Source: JAURNZ01 sp036337715 (GTDB lineage: Bacteria > Pseudomonadota > Gammaproteobacteria > Comchoanobacterales > Comchoanobacteraceae). From it: a stretch of DNA of 64,000 nt. The stretch's first letter is position 1. Each line of letters opens with the position of its first letter. Where the stretch lies: positions 62,001-126,000 of the forward strand of contig JAYZDS010000004.1 of NCBI GenBank assembly GCA_036337715.1, in the 5' to 3' direction. Under the pieces are notes generated by a model. The model ran no database searches, had not been told where the DNA came from, and saw nothing but the letters and a program-made list of their open reading frames with translations. This document shows positions 45,609 to 54,445 of the stretch, piece after piece. Both the position numbers and the translations under genes were made by a program.

Positions 45609-46892
45609 TTATACTTTCAAATTATTGGCATCATTTGGTTTAGGCAATATTTTTAATCCATCTGGTAATTGCTTTACTTTTTTTGGTGTTAACAACTTAG
45701 ATGACTGTGGATTACCCTCACCGTTACGTTGTGAAAGATTGAGGTTTGTAGGTGGATTATTTTTTGGCCAAGTAAGCATTAAACCAAACAACAAACACAT
45801 ACTATAAACCATTGGGTCTTGATACAATGGTAAGACGTAGGAAACTTGACATAAATATACAATTGCACACACAGTTAACACCATACTTGTCCACCAAATA
45901 AGATCATAAGCATTGTTACCTGTGAACTTTGACCACCCATCTTCCTTAAACTCTAATATACAACGCGCTGACATGGTGCAAAAAGATTGAATGCCGCCAC
46001 AGAAAAATCTTAGCCCACCCCATAGTGTTAATGTGACCAATGACGCATCTAAGGCAATAAATGCATTGGCAACAGCATTGGCTAAAATTACCAAGGCCAA
46101 GCCTATGACATACATAGATCTTGATCCAAGGAGATTGCCACAGTTTTTCATAAAACTTAGATTTTGCTTAGAATTAAAATACAGCTCCCCAATGAAGAAA
46201 GATGCCGACGATACCCATATAAGACATTGATATAACATTTTATAATGCCAATTTGCGCCTAAAGCCAATGCCCCCAACATAAAAACATGTGTGTAAGCAT
46301 ATGTGACGACCGTTGCCACAAACAGCGGAACAATGACATTAATACAAAAATGACCAAACCCTTTTTGCCAGTGACTGTTCATAAACCCATTAAATTGCTG
46401 AACCCAATCTACTAATTGCTCTACATAACCTTTTTTTACTTGATTCGATTTTTGACTCTCTTCTAATAGTTGTAAAAATCCACTTTTATTAAGTGCAAAC
46501 GTCGCAATGAGATAAGAGACAGCCATCACGTTAACAAAAAATGGAATAAACCACATTTTTAAAAAAGCGTACTGCAAGGTCAGAGCTGCATATGCGTAAT
46601 AAGTGAAGAATAGTATTAAAAGACCACCCAGAATACTGATGACATCTATTGTTACAGACCACCAATTAGATTTAACAGCTAATAAATGGCTTATGGTTGC
46701 TGGTCCTTCTTCATGGTATACATATGTGTTAAGCAAAAAACCACTCAATGCGATAGTAATCCCCCCAAATACCCCTAATGCAGTGTATGTATACAAATAA
46801 GACACGATCGCAACATCAAAACCAACAAAAATTGCTGCTATTAACGAAATAGGATAGTAAATAAACGGTAAATGTGTGTTTTCTGAACTCAA
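45609..46892 (-). CDS. Multi-pass membrane protein, tandem paralogue 2
   Basis: A 427-residue paralogue of the flanking genes, starting at TTG 46892 with AAGAGG 8 nt upstream. Shared motifs: LNTYVYHEEGPATI, TFALNKSGFLQLL, FFIGELYFNSKQNLSFM, ANAVANAFIALDASL and IQSFCTM, in the same order and spacing as in paralogues 1 and 3. About 10 membrane segments and a basic, Asn/Pro-rich C-terminal tail. Separated by 92 nt of AT-rich DNA from paralogue 1, in which I see no clear signal. Confidence 0.82.
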   Translation of the reverse strand: MSSENTHLPFIYYPISLIAAIFVGFDVAIVSYLYTYTALGVFGGITIALSGFLLNTYVYHEEGPATISHLLAVKSNWWSVTIDVISILGGLLILFFTYYAYAALTLQYAFLKMWFIPFFVNVMAVSYLIATFALNKSGFLQLLEESQKSNQVKKGYVEQLVDWVQQFNGFMNSHWQKGFGHFCINVIVPLFVATVVTYAYTHVFMLGALALGANWHYKMLYQCLIWVSSASFFIGELYFNSKQNLSFMKNCGNLLGSRSMYVIGLALVILANAVANAFIALDASLVTLTLWGGLRFFCGGIQSFCTMSARCILEFKEDGWSKFTGNNAYDLIWWTSMVLTVCAIVYLCQVSYVLPLYQDPMVYSMCLLFGLMLTWPKNNPPTNLNLSQRNGEGNPQSSKLLTPKKVKQLPDGLKILPKPNDANNLKV

Positions 46893-46943
46893 TTTTTAGA
46901 CCTCTTAAGTGAAGATATTAACATGATCTTGGCAAACTGCCAA

Positions 46944-48284
46944 TTATAATTGGTTTTTTCGTATAGGTCTTAGGTCTAAAGGCTTGTTCTTATCAAGATC
47001 TTCCTCTACTGAAACGTCGTTATTGATGTCTTTTGGATTTTTATAAGTTAATACGCCATTTGACATTATCGGGGTTGGCTTTGTGGACAATGATATTGAT
47101 GGTGCTAAAAACTCAACACCTAAACATGATATCCCTAGGAAAAAAGAAATCGCAATCGTCACCACAAAAATAGGCAACATACCACAGCCTGGAAAAAATA
47201 AGTTAGCAAAAGGAAGTTGAGCAATATAAACCAGTAATAAACAAACTAGAATGATCAGTGTTCGAGGTAATATGTAGCCAGATTGATTATTATTCATTTC
47301 TTCAAACCCGGGAAATTGATTACGTTTATTTTTTATAACATAATAGTTTTGAAAACAAGTAGCAGCAAATCTAATGATGCCCCATGTGCTTAAAAATATA
47401 CTACTTTCTAATGCAATGAATCCGTTTGCAATCGCGTTTGCTACAATCAATAAATCAATGCCAAGATTAACTAAGTGCCACCAGTTATCTTGATAAGTCA
47501 TGTTCGGTGAGCGCATTAGCTGGATATTCTGTTCGCACACAAAATAAAATTCACCTATGAAAAAAGCAATGGCTGATACCCACAAAAATGGGACAACTAA
47601 AAAAGAATAAAAAGAGCCGTGCATAATTGCCAAAGCACCAAATAAATAAATCTTGGTAAATGAAAAAGTAACAATAAAGCCCATCGTAATTGGAAATATG
47701 ATATTAACAAGTGCTCTTTTAAGAGAACTCATATCAAAATGTGGCTTACCTGCATAGATTACATCTGTGCAAAATTGTTTAAAGGCATGGTACCAAACAC
47801 TTAGGGCATCCATAAAACCTTTTGCAGGATAGTCATTTAACATGTGTAAAAAGCCACTTTTATTCATTGTTAAGGTGCCAAGACCATCAGAAATTGCCAT
47901 AATGGTCACTAAAAAGGGCGTGAACCAAAAAGCCAGTGCAGGATAAATAAAAATCATTTCTGCATAAACATAATATGTAAAAACGAATATAAGCAGCGCA
48001 CCCAAGAATGAAATCAAATCGAAAAAACTTGACCAAAAGGATTTTTCAGAAGTTAGCCAAAAGTCTATCAAACTTTTAGGACCATCGATATAATAGAGAT
48101 ATGTGTTTAACAAAAACCCACAAGTGGATATAAAAATAGCAGGAATGACACCGATTACTTTAAAGCTAAATAAATAAAAGAAAACAAAAATGTCCAGTCC
48201 TATTAATAGACTTGCTACTAAAGAAATGATATTGGACCAAAGCTTTGATTGTTCTTTTTGGGTATGCATAAGTGTCTTATGCAC
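46944..48284 (-). CDS. Multi-pass membrane protein, tandem paralogue 3
   Basis: A 446-residue paralogue, starting at GTG 48284 or ATG 48269. Shared motifs: LNTYLYYIDGPKSL, TLTMNKSGFLHML, FFIGEFYFVCEQNIQLM, ANAIANGFIALESSI and FQNYYVI; the last two differ from the other copies, so it may be the most diverged. The tail is Asp/Lys-rich. The start region overlaps an inverted repeat. Nothing links the trio to the upstream accBC genes except strand. Confidence 0.82.
   Translation of the reverse strand: MHKTLMHTQKEQSKLWSNIISLVASLLIGLDIFVFFYLFSFKVIGVIPAIFISTCGFLLNTYLYYIDGPKSLIDFWLTSEKSFWSSFFDLISFLGALLIFVFTYYVYAEMIFIYPALAFWFTPFLVTIMAISDGLGTLTMNKSGFLHMLNDYPAKGFMDALSVWYHAFKQFCTDVIYAGKPHFDMSSLKRALVNIIFPITMGFIVTFSFTKIYLFGALAIMHGSFYSFLVVPFLWVSAIAFFIGEFYFVCEQNIQLMRSPNMTYQDNWWHLVNLGIDLLIVANAIANGFIALESSIFLSTWGIIRFAATCFQNYYVIKNKRNQFPGFEEMNNNQSGYILPRTLIILVCLLLVYIAQLPFANLFFPGCGMLPIFVVTIAISFFLGISCLGVEFLAPSISLSTKPTPIMSNGVLTYKNPKDINNDVSVEEDLDKNKPLDLRPIRKNQL
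48265..48283. repeat. Inverted repeat at a start codon
   Basis: TGCATAAG and CTTATGCA, perfect 8-bp arms around TGT, cover the region between the GTG and ATG starts of the third membrane paralogue. It could be an operator or an mRNA hairpin controlling translation. Confidence 0.45.
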
Positions 48285-48326
48285 TAAAAAAAGATCGATG
48301 TCAATGAACGTTTAACTGAGATGCCT

Positions 48327-49661
48327 TTAACAACCAATAAATTCGTTTAGAAAATGAATTGAAATGTTTTCGCTCTGGAACCTAGGGTCGTCTAAAATGT
48401 CACAATGTAAGGAGGTATTCGTGGAAACACCTTCAATAATCATTTCCATCAAAGCATTTTTTAAACGATGTATAACATGATGTCGATCGTCACCATGCGC
48501 AATGACTTTTGCGATGAGCGAATCATATTGATGAGGCACACGATACCCAGAATAGATATGTGAATCTACCCTAATGCCTGGACCAGAAGCCGCATGATAA
48601 TCAGTAATCAAACCAGGCGAAGGCAACATTGTCTTAGGGTTTTCAGCATTAATTCGACACTCAATAGCATGTCCATTAAACTTAACATCCTCTTGCTTAA
48701 TCTTTAACTTATCACCTAACGCAACTTTAATTTGTTGTTCAATTAAGTCAATACCTGTTATAAGTTCAGTTACAGGATGCTCTACTTGAATACGCGTGTT
48801 CATCTCAATAAAGTAAAACTCTTTTCCATCGTATAAAAATTCAAACGTGCCAACACCGACATAACCAATTTTTTTACATGCATCAACACATAAATGCATG
48901 ATTTCGTCACGTTGTTTGGTTGAAATACCAAATGCTGGCGCCTCTTCTATGATTTTTTGATGTCTTCTTTGTATTGAACAGTCCCTATCGCCGAGACAAA
49001 TTGCATGACCATGTTGATCAGCAAGGACCTGAAACTCAATATGTCTTGGCTGATCAAGATACCTTTCAATAAACACACGTTCATCTTTAAATAGTAATCC
49101 CGCCTCTTTCTGAACTTCTTCTAGGGCCGTTTCTAATTCGGACTCTGCTTTAACGACTCTCATCCCTCTGCCACCGCCACCTGCAGATGCTTTAATTAAA
49201 ATAGGAAAACCAATTTCTTCAATAATACTTTTGGCTTGATTAAGTGTTAAAATAGCATCCTTAGAACCAGGCACACATGGTAACCCAGCTTCACGCATGG
49301 CTTTTTTTGCATGGATTTTATCACCCATTAATTTTATCACGTCTGCGCTTGGCCCAATCAGTTTAAAACCACTGTGCTCAAGTTGTTTGGCAAAAGCATG
49401 ATTTTCCGAAAGAAAGCCATATCCAGGATGAATGTAGTCAGCACCAGAAATTTCAGCAGCACTTATGATGGCTGGTATGGATAAATAACTTGATTGTGCG
49501 TCTGCACTACCAATGCATATGGTCTCATCTGCTAAACGTAAATGAAGTAAATCTTTATCAGCTTTTGAATATACAGCAATGGTATGTAACCCTAATACTT
49601 TACAAGCCCTTAAGACCCTTAAAGCAATTTCACCACGATTAGCAATTAATACACTGGTCAT
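48327..49661 (-). CDS. accC: Acetyl-CoA carboxylase biotin carboxylase subunit
   Basis: A 444-residue ATP-grasp enzyme carboxylating biotin on AccB, the first step of fatty acid synthesis. Motifs: NRGEIALRVLRACK at the start, IHPGYGFLSEN, ILIKASAGGGGRGM (about 155), and FIEMNTRIQVEHPVTE (about 285). It follows accB after 2 nt. The gene is a distant paralogue of the MCC alpha subunit in this window; here no biotin domain is fused, which fits AccC. Confidence 0.97.
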   Translation of the reverse strand: MTSVLIANRGEIALRVLRACKVLGLHTIAVYSKADKDLLHLRLADETICIGSADAQSSYLSIPAIISAAEISGADYIHPGYGFLSENHAFAKQLEHSGFKLIGPSADVIKLMGDKIHAKKAMREAGLPCVPGSKDAILTLNQAKSIIEEIGFPILIKASAGGGGRGMRVVKAESELETALEEVQKEAGLLFKDERVFIERYLDQPRHIEFQVLADQHGHAICLGDRDCSIQRRHQKIIEEAPAFGISTKQRDEIMHLCVDACKKIGYVGVGTFEFLYDGKEFYFIEMNTRIQVEHPVTELITGIDLIEQQIKVALGDKLKIKQEDVKFNGHAIECRINAENPKTMLPSPGLITDYHAASGPGIRVDSHIYSGYRVPHQYDSLIAKVIAHGDDRHHVIHRLKNALMEMIIEGVSTNTSLHCDILDDPRFQSENISIHFLNEFIGC

Positions 49662-49663
49662 AT

Positions 49664-50095
49664 TTAGTCAATCTCATATAAAACCTGGTCAAACTCTGCA
49701 CATCCGCCATCTTTGATCAAACAAGATTTGATGGTTCCTGCACGGTCAGCCTTAACTTTATTAAACATTTTCATTGCTTCAATCAGACAAAGCACATCAC
49801 CTTGTTTGACCATTTGACCTTCTTTAACAAATGGTGGATCACCTGGGGATGCAGCTAAATATACTGTCCCAACCATTGGTGACTTAACCTGGTGATAATT
49901 TGCTTTTGGTTCAACCTTGTTAACTTCTTCGAAAACTTCTATTGGCTTAGTTTGAGCGACTGGCATCAATTGAGGTGTTGCAGACTGAATGACACAACGA
50001 TACGTTCTTTCCCCTTCAGTTACTTCAATCTCACTCAAGCCACTCTCTTTTGCTACTGCAATAATTTCTTTCAAATAATCTAAGTCTACAGTCAT
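49664..50095 (-). CDS. accB: Biotin carboxyl carrier protein of acetyl-CoA carboxylase
   Basis: A 143-residue carrier with an N-terminal helical part, a Pro/Glu linker (about 45-62) and a C-terminal biotinyl domain with the biotinylated Lys in IEAMKMFNKV (about residue 109). The thumb loop of AccB-type proteins, SPGDPPFVKEG, is present. It begins 21 nt after rpoS ends, an unusual neighbour; only a weak ribosome site (GGGTTT) precedes it. Confidence 0.96.
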   Translation of the reverse strand: MTVDLDYLKEIIAVAKESGLSEIEVTEGERTYRCVIQSATPQLMPVAQTKPIEVFEEVNKVEPKANYHQVKSPMVGTVYLAASPGDPPFVKEGQMVKQGDVLCLIEAMKMFNKVKADRAGTIKSCLIKDGGCAEFDQVLYEID

Positions 50096-50116
50096 TTTAA
50101 TAAACCCATATCTAAA

Positions 50117-50998
50117 TTAGTCATTCAGTTCATCAGGTGAAATGCCATCATTTAACATCAATCTTTTTAAATGAGTTAACGCACGCATTTGAATCTGACG
50201 AATTCTCTCACGAGTCAATCCTAAGGTTTGACCAACAACTTCTAATGTAGCAGCATCTTGACCCAATAGTCCATAGCGTCTTATAATTACGTCTTTTTCT
50301 AACTGTGATAAATGCTTTAACCATTTTTCCAATAAACCTTTTAAACTATCTTCTCCGATAAAATCAACAGGGTTCGGAGCATCACTTTCTACGGTATCTA
50401 CAAGTGAACCTTCTGAATCTTCATATACTTGTAGATCTAATGAAATCGAATCATTTTTCAAGCCAAGTAGCCATCTTACCTCTTCGATAGGTTTATCTAG
50501 TGATTTGGCAACATCTTCAGGCTCTACTCTACCACCTTGTTTGGTTTTTAACTCTTGATATTTTCTTAGACAAATATTTAATTGCTTGATGACATGAACA
50601 GGTAGACGAATGGTTCTACTTTGGTTCATAATAGCTCGTTCAATATATTGCTTAATCCACCAAGTTGCATAAGTTGAAAACCTAAAACCCTTGTCTGGAT
50701 CAAATTTATCTAATGCGTGCATTAAACCAATATTACCTTCTTCAATTAAATCCAAGAACGCTAATCCTCTATCAATATATGATCGTGCAATTTTTACGAC
50801 GAGACGTAAATTTGCTTCTATCATTTCATTTCTAGATTTTAGATCTCCAGATTGGGCTTTCTTAGATAGTTCAACTTCTTGTTTTGCATTTAATAAAGAG
50901 ATATGTCCTATCTCTTTTAAATACAAATTTGTTGCGTCTGCGTCACTAGACTTAAAGTTAGAGTTGAGTTTTGTTTGAAATTCAGTTGTAAGTGCCAT
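50117..50998 (-). CDS. rpoS: Stationary-phase sigma factor RpoS
   Basis: A 293-residue sigma-70 family factor with regions 1.2-4: DATNLYLKEIGHISLL (1.2), NLRLVVKIARSYIDRGLAFL then DLIEEGNIGLMHA (2.1-2.2), FSTYATWWIKQYIERAIMNQ (2.3-2.4), and the region 4.2 helix-turn-helix EVVGQTLGLTRERIRQIQ. RpoS, rather than RpoD or RpoH, is favoured by size, by DATNLYL and by the nlpD-like gene upstream. A strong AAGGAGG lies 5 nt before the ATG. It is shorter than E. coli RpoS at the N-terminus. Confidence 0.93.
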   Translation of the reverse strand: MALTTEFQTKLNSNFKSSDADATNLYLKEIGHISLLNAKQEVELSKKAQSGDLKSRNEMIEANLRLVVKIARSYIDRGLAFLDLIEEGNIGLMHALDKFDPDKGFRFSTYATWWIKQYIERAIMNQSRTIRLPVHVIKQLNICLRKYQELKTKQGGRVEPEDVAKSLDKPIEEVRWLLGLKNDSISLDLQVYEDSEGSLVDTVESDAPNPVDFIGEDSLKGLLEKWLKHLSQLEKDVIIRRYGLLGQDAATLEVVGQTLGLTRERIRQIQMRALTHLKRLMLNDGISPDELND

Positions 50999-51169
50999 AC
51001 TATCCTCCTTGATGACTGTAAAAATTCCATTTGATTACATCATGAATTAAATAAATTAATAATGCAACACTTATTTACACAAATTATGACAATTAGACAT
51101 AAGTTAATGTTTTATATTAATTTTTTATTAACTAAGCAATCTTTTACAAACAACTTTTGCATTTTAAAA

Positions 51170-51187
51170 TGATTTCTTCTGAAATCA
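51170..51187 (-). terminator. Hairpin after the nlpD-like gene
   Basis: TGATTTC and GAAATCA, a perfect 7-bp stem with a 4-nt loop, 4 nt after the nlpD-like stop, followed on the minus strand by TTTTAAAA. The stem is AT-rich and the T run short, so it may be a weak terminator or an RNA 3' stabiliser. The following 170 bases up to rpoS are AT-rich leader or promoter DNA without a clear -35/-10 pair. Confidence 0.3.
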
Positions 51188-51191
51188 GATA

Positions 51192-51827
51192 TCATGTTTT
51201 GATTCTATCAAAGTATACGTTTGGCTTCATATTTTTACCTAAACTAGCCATCCCTAAGAGCTGCCCCCGGTTGACCGTCTGACCTTTTTTTACTTTTACA
51301 TCACTGATCAGAGCATACATTGTTGATTGATTGCCAGCGTGTTGCAGGATCACCTGCGTGCCAAGATCCTTATTACGTTTCCCAACATAAACGACCTTAC
51401 CTTTACTTACCGCTCTAACATTACAAGCTACTTTAGGATAAATCATCCAGCCACCATGTTGATCTCGATTAATTTTATGGGATACCCTAACTGGCTTAGA
51501 CCAACCGCTTAACATCATTGGTTTATTTTTTACGGACAGTTTTGGCTGTTTTTTTGCGTCTACAATTAACAGTGGGATTTTTAATACCTGTCCTTCATGT
51601 ATTACCTTATTCTTATCCAATTGATTTACTTTTATGATCTGATCGACAGAAACATCATAGGCATTTGCTATGGCGAGCAGAGAATCTGTTTTTTGATATG
51701 GATGATACTGAAATAAGGATCGATTATAGGATAAATCTAGCACCGGAACTGATGAGCTAGGTTGATTAGTCATACTACAGCCAACAAATAAAAGAGAATA
51801 CATGGCAAGATACCACAAATACATCAC
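51192..51827 (-). CDS. nlpD: NlpD-like LysM/LytM lipoprotein
   Basis: A 211-residue protein with signal peptide and lipobox (LFVGCSM, Cys17), a LysM domain (about 45-88: DSLLAIANAYDVSVDQIIKV) and a degenerate M23/LytM domain (about 118-208). The LytM zinc ligands are absent, as in activators such as NlpD/EnvC that switch on amidases in septum splitting. The C-terminus stops at NVYFDRIKT, shorter than the usual LHFEIR-x-NP ending. It overlaps murA by 4 nt and precedes rpoS, the conserved nlpD-rpoS order. Confidence 0.86.
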   Translation of the reverse strand: MMYLWYLAMYSLLFVGCSMTNQPSSSVPVLDLSYNRSLFQYHPYQKTDSLLAIANAYDVSVDQIIKVNQLDKNKVIHEGQVLKIPLLIVDAKKQPKLSVKNKPMMLSGWSKPVRVSHKINRDQHGGWMIYPKVACNVRAVSKGKVVYVGKRNKDLGTQVILQHAGNQSTMYALISDVKVKKGQTVNRGQLLGMASLGKNMKPNVYFDRIKT

Positions 51828-53092
51828 AACACCATATAATTCGGATGCCTTCTAATTTTCGCACCTAATATGCTTAGTTTTTCTTCAATATTTGAGTAAC
51901 CTCTGTCAATGTGATGAATACTCTCTAATACACTCTCACCTTCGGCACATAATGCAGCTAGTATTAACGCTGCTGAGGCCCTTAAGTCGGTTGCTTTTAC
52001 GGTGCTACCATTTAATACGTTCACACCTATGACGTGTGCTTTATTACCCAAAATAGTGATATTAGCCCCCATACGCTTTAACTCTGCAACATGCCTGAAA
52101 CGATTTTCAAATATAGTTTCTTCAATGGTAGCCGCACCTTTGGCAATGGCATTCATCGCAATAAATTGTGCCTGTAAATCAGTTGGCACACCTGGATAAA
52201 CTTGAGTTACCAATGAGACTGGCTTCAGATCTGCGTTTAACGAAACCTGAATACTCTTTTCAAACACCTTTAAATGCGCCCCTGCTTGTTGCAAAAGATT
52301 AATTGCAGCATTTAAGTGCGAAGGCTCACAATCATGAATAGTTACATCACCTTTTGTCATAGCTGCCGCGATTAACAACGTCCCAGCTTCTATCCTATCT
52401 GGCACAATCGTATGTTCACACGATGATAATTTACTCACACCCTCGATTTTAATTGATTGTGTCCCATCACCACTAATTTTTGCACCACATTTTCTTAAAA
52501 AATCACAAAGATCTGATACCTCTGGCTCCATAGCAGCATTATTCAATATTGTAACGCCGTCAGCACACACTGCAGCCATAATGGCATTTTCTGTGCCAGT
52601 GACCGTTTGTTTTCTAAAATCAATGGTAGTTCCCTTTAATTTTTCAGCTTTGATGGTGACTTGATCATCAGTCAAATTAACTGTCGCTCCCATCGCTTTA
52701 ATCATATCTAAATGAAGATCTATTGGCCTTGCACCGATGGCACAACCACCTGGCATATCAATTGTTACTTCACCATACCGACTAACCATTGGCCCAAGGA
52801 TTAAAATTGAAGCGCGCATCGACTTCACTAGATCAGATGGCGGCTGAGTCATATGCAATTGATTATTCTCGACTGTCAATGATAGTTTATCATCAATACT
52901 ATAAACCATCCCTAATGTACTTAATAAGGAAATCATCGAAGTGACATCTTTTAAATGGGGAATACCATGAATAACACTTCCAGAATCGCACAGCAATGTA
53001 GCCGCTAAGATTGGTAACGCGGAGTTTTTAGATCCAGAAACCCAGGTTTCTCCTTTCAATCGACAAGGACCATTAATAACTAACTGATGCAT
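51824..53092 (-). CDS. murA: UDP-N-acetylglucosamine 1-carboxyvinyltransferase
   Basis: A 422-residue enzyme adding enolpyruvate to UDP-GlcNAc, the first committed step of peptidoglycan synthesis. The N-terminal WVSGSKNSALPILAATLL, the reactive Cys117 in MPGGCAIGARPIDLH (fosfomycin target), and LRASAALILAALCAEG near the C-terminus are intact. It follows mlaB after 35 nt; in E. coli ibaG lies between mlaB and murA, but it is missing here. Confidence 0.97.
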   Translation of the reverse strand: MHQLVINGPCRLKGETWVSGSKNSALPILAATLLCDSGSVIHGIPHLKDVTSMISLLSTLGMVYSIDDKLSLTVENNQLHMTQPPSDLVKSMRASILILGPMVSRYGEVTIDMPGGCAIGARPIDLHLDMIKAMGATVNLTDDQVTIKAEKLKGTTIDFRKQTVTGTENAIMAAVCADGVTILNNAAMEPEVSDLCDFLRKCGAKISGDGTQSIKIEGVSKLSSCEHTIVPDRIEAGTLLIAAAMTKGDVTIHDCEPSHLNAAINLLQQAGAHLKVFEKSIQVSLNADLKPVSLVTQVYPGVPTDLQAQFIAMNAIAKGAATIEETIFENRFRHVAELKRMGANITILGNKAHVIGVNVLNGSTVKATDLRASAALILAALCAEGESVLESIHHIDRGYSNIEEKLSILGAKIRRHPNYMVL

Positions 53093-53127
53093 GATGATAT
53101 TATCCTAACGAATATACATTTTGATTA

Positions 53128-53403
53128 CTAGCTACAAAATGTCTTAATTTTTTTTTCTAACTCAGAATCATCTATATAACTGAACAATTCTTTTGTTACC
53201 CCTAATAATTTTAAACTAATTCTTTTTTCATCAACTTGATTAATTACACACACCAAAAATGCGACTAGAATGGTATTGATTCTTTGAACATCTCTGAAGT
53301 TTAGTTGAACAGAGGAAGCTGAATCTATTCTTTCCGAGGTAGTTTTGAGATAATCACTTATCTCACTAAAGCCTAAGTGTGATGGCAGTATTATTTCAAG
53401 CAT
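53128..53403 (-). CDS. mlaB: STAS-domain phospholipid transport protein MlaB
   Basis: A 91-residue single STAS domain. MlaB binds the ATPase MlaF and is needed for activity of the Mla ABC transporter. The strand-helix pattern fits (QLNFRDVQRINTILVAFLVC) though the usual Ser/Thr of the DxSGL loop is replaced by Asn/Thr (INTI). Sequence identity is low, and the call leans on its position directly after mlaC (1-nt overlap) in mlaFEDCB order. Confidence 0.8.
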   Translation of the reverse strand: MLEIILPSHLGFSEISDYLKTTSERIDSASSVQLNFRDVQRINTILVAFLVCVINQVDEKRISLKLLGVTKELFSYIDDSELEKKIKTFCS

Positions 53404-53981
53404 TAACCTGCAACTCGTTTAACACTTTTAATCAGCCCAGAAAAACCTGATTGCTTCAATATGGATTTAAATTGCTCTCTATAACTTGTTACTAAACTTA
53501 AGCCATCAACAATAATATCCGATACTAACCAACTTTCTCCATCTTTTTTGAGCAAGTAATCAACCTTCCATTTATCACCACTAGCAAATGAAACCTGACT
53601 GTTGACCAACACAGTATCACCAGGGTTAGACACTGGTCTAAATTTAATTTGGATATCTTGACCAATGGCAACATAAGCAATGAATGACCTTATCACAAGA
53701 CGCACAAAAAGTTTTGTAAATTCGTCTTGTTGCTGTGGGGTTGCTGTTTTCCAATATTTGCCGGTTACTTGTTGGGCAAGTCCTCGCTCGTCGATAATCG
53801 GATAAACCATTTTGCCCAATTGGTCGACTAAAGCATCAAGCGACTTAGATTGTTTAGATGACTGACTCACTGCTTCAATCATCGGATTCATCTTAGATTT
53901 TAAGAAGGCTACCGGTTCTTGTGCTGACGCAAAGCCAAATAGAAGTGTCAATAAAAAAATGAATACATGCTTTGATCTCAT
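53403..53981 (-). CDS. mlaC: Periplasmic phospholipid-binding protein MlaC
   Basis: A 192-residue protein with a signal peptide (1-20, cut near ASA-QE). The MlaC/Ttg2 fold is shown by FTKLFVRLVIRSFIAYV in the middle and WLVSDIIVDGLSLVTSYREQ then F near the C-terminus. MlaC ferries phospholipids between MlaA at the outer membrane and MlaFEDB at the inner membrane. Starts 2 nt after mlaD. Confidence 0.93.
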   Translation of the reverse strand: MRSKHVFIFLLTLLFGFASAQEPVAFLKSKMNPMIEAVSQSSKQSKSLDALVDQLGKMVYPIIDERGLAQQVTGKYWKTATPQQQDEFTKLFVRLVIRSFIAYVAIGQDIQIKFRPVSNPGDTVLVNSQVSFASGDKWKVDYLLKKDGESWLVSDIIVDGLSLVTSYREQFKSILKQSGFSGLIKSVKRVAG

Positions 53982-53983
53982 AA

Positions 53984-54442
53984 TTATTTCTCCATTACAA
54001 ATGAGGTTGCCAATTTACCAATCAGTTTTTCCAAACTAACTGAAGATACTGTTTGTGTGATTTCGCCACCAGATTTTATAAATGCGTCTTCAAACCCAGG
54101 TGTAACTTCTAAATACTTCATACCCAACAAACCCTCAGTTGAGACAGATACGCTAGTATCCATAGGTAAATTTTTAAACCTATCATCTATCATTAAGATT
54201 ACTTTAGCTTGATACGTTTTAGGCAATAGCTCAATGGATTCAACCACACCAATCTTTACACCTGCGATACGAATTGGGGCATGGACATTTAGCCCAGAAA
54301 CATCATCAAAACGAGCAGTTAGCCTGTAATTATTTTTATTCATAATCGGTTCGACCATGCTGGCTCTAATGGCAACAAGACCCAAACACACAAAAGCGAA
54401 TACAACAAATAAACCAACTACAAAATTTATACTTTTCTGCAT
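53984..54442 (-). CDS. mlaD: MCE-domain phospholipid transport protein MlaD
   Basis: A 152-residue protein with one N-terminal membrane helix (about 7-26) and a single MCE domain (about 38-118): ARFDDVSGLNVHAPIRIAGV then KIGVVESIEL, and STEGLLGMKYLEV. MlaD forms the hexameric ring on MlaE that channels lipid. The C-terminal SSVSLEKLIGKLA helix matches the family. Confidence 0.95.
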   Translation of the reverse strand: MQKSINFVVGLFVVFAFVCLGLVAIRASMVEPIMNKNNYRLTARFDDVSGLNVHAPIRIAGVKIGVVESIELLPKTYQAKVILMIDDRFKNLPMDTSVSVSTEGLLGMKYLEVTPGFEDAFIKSGGEITQTVSSVSLEKLIGKLATSFVMEK

Positions 54443-54445
54443 AAA

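Noticed and set aside
51000..51190. AT-rich DNA before rpoS as a possible small RNA or riboswitch
   Set aside because: Apart from one short stem after nlpD, I found no conserved aptamer-like structure or convincing -35/-10 pair.
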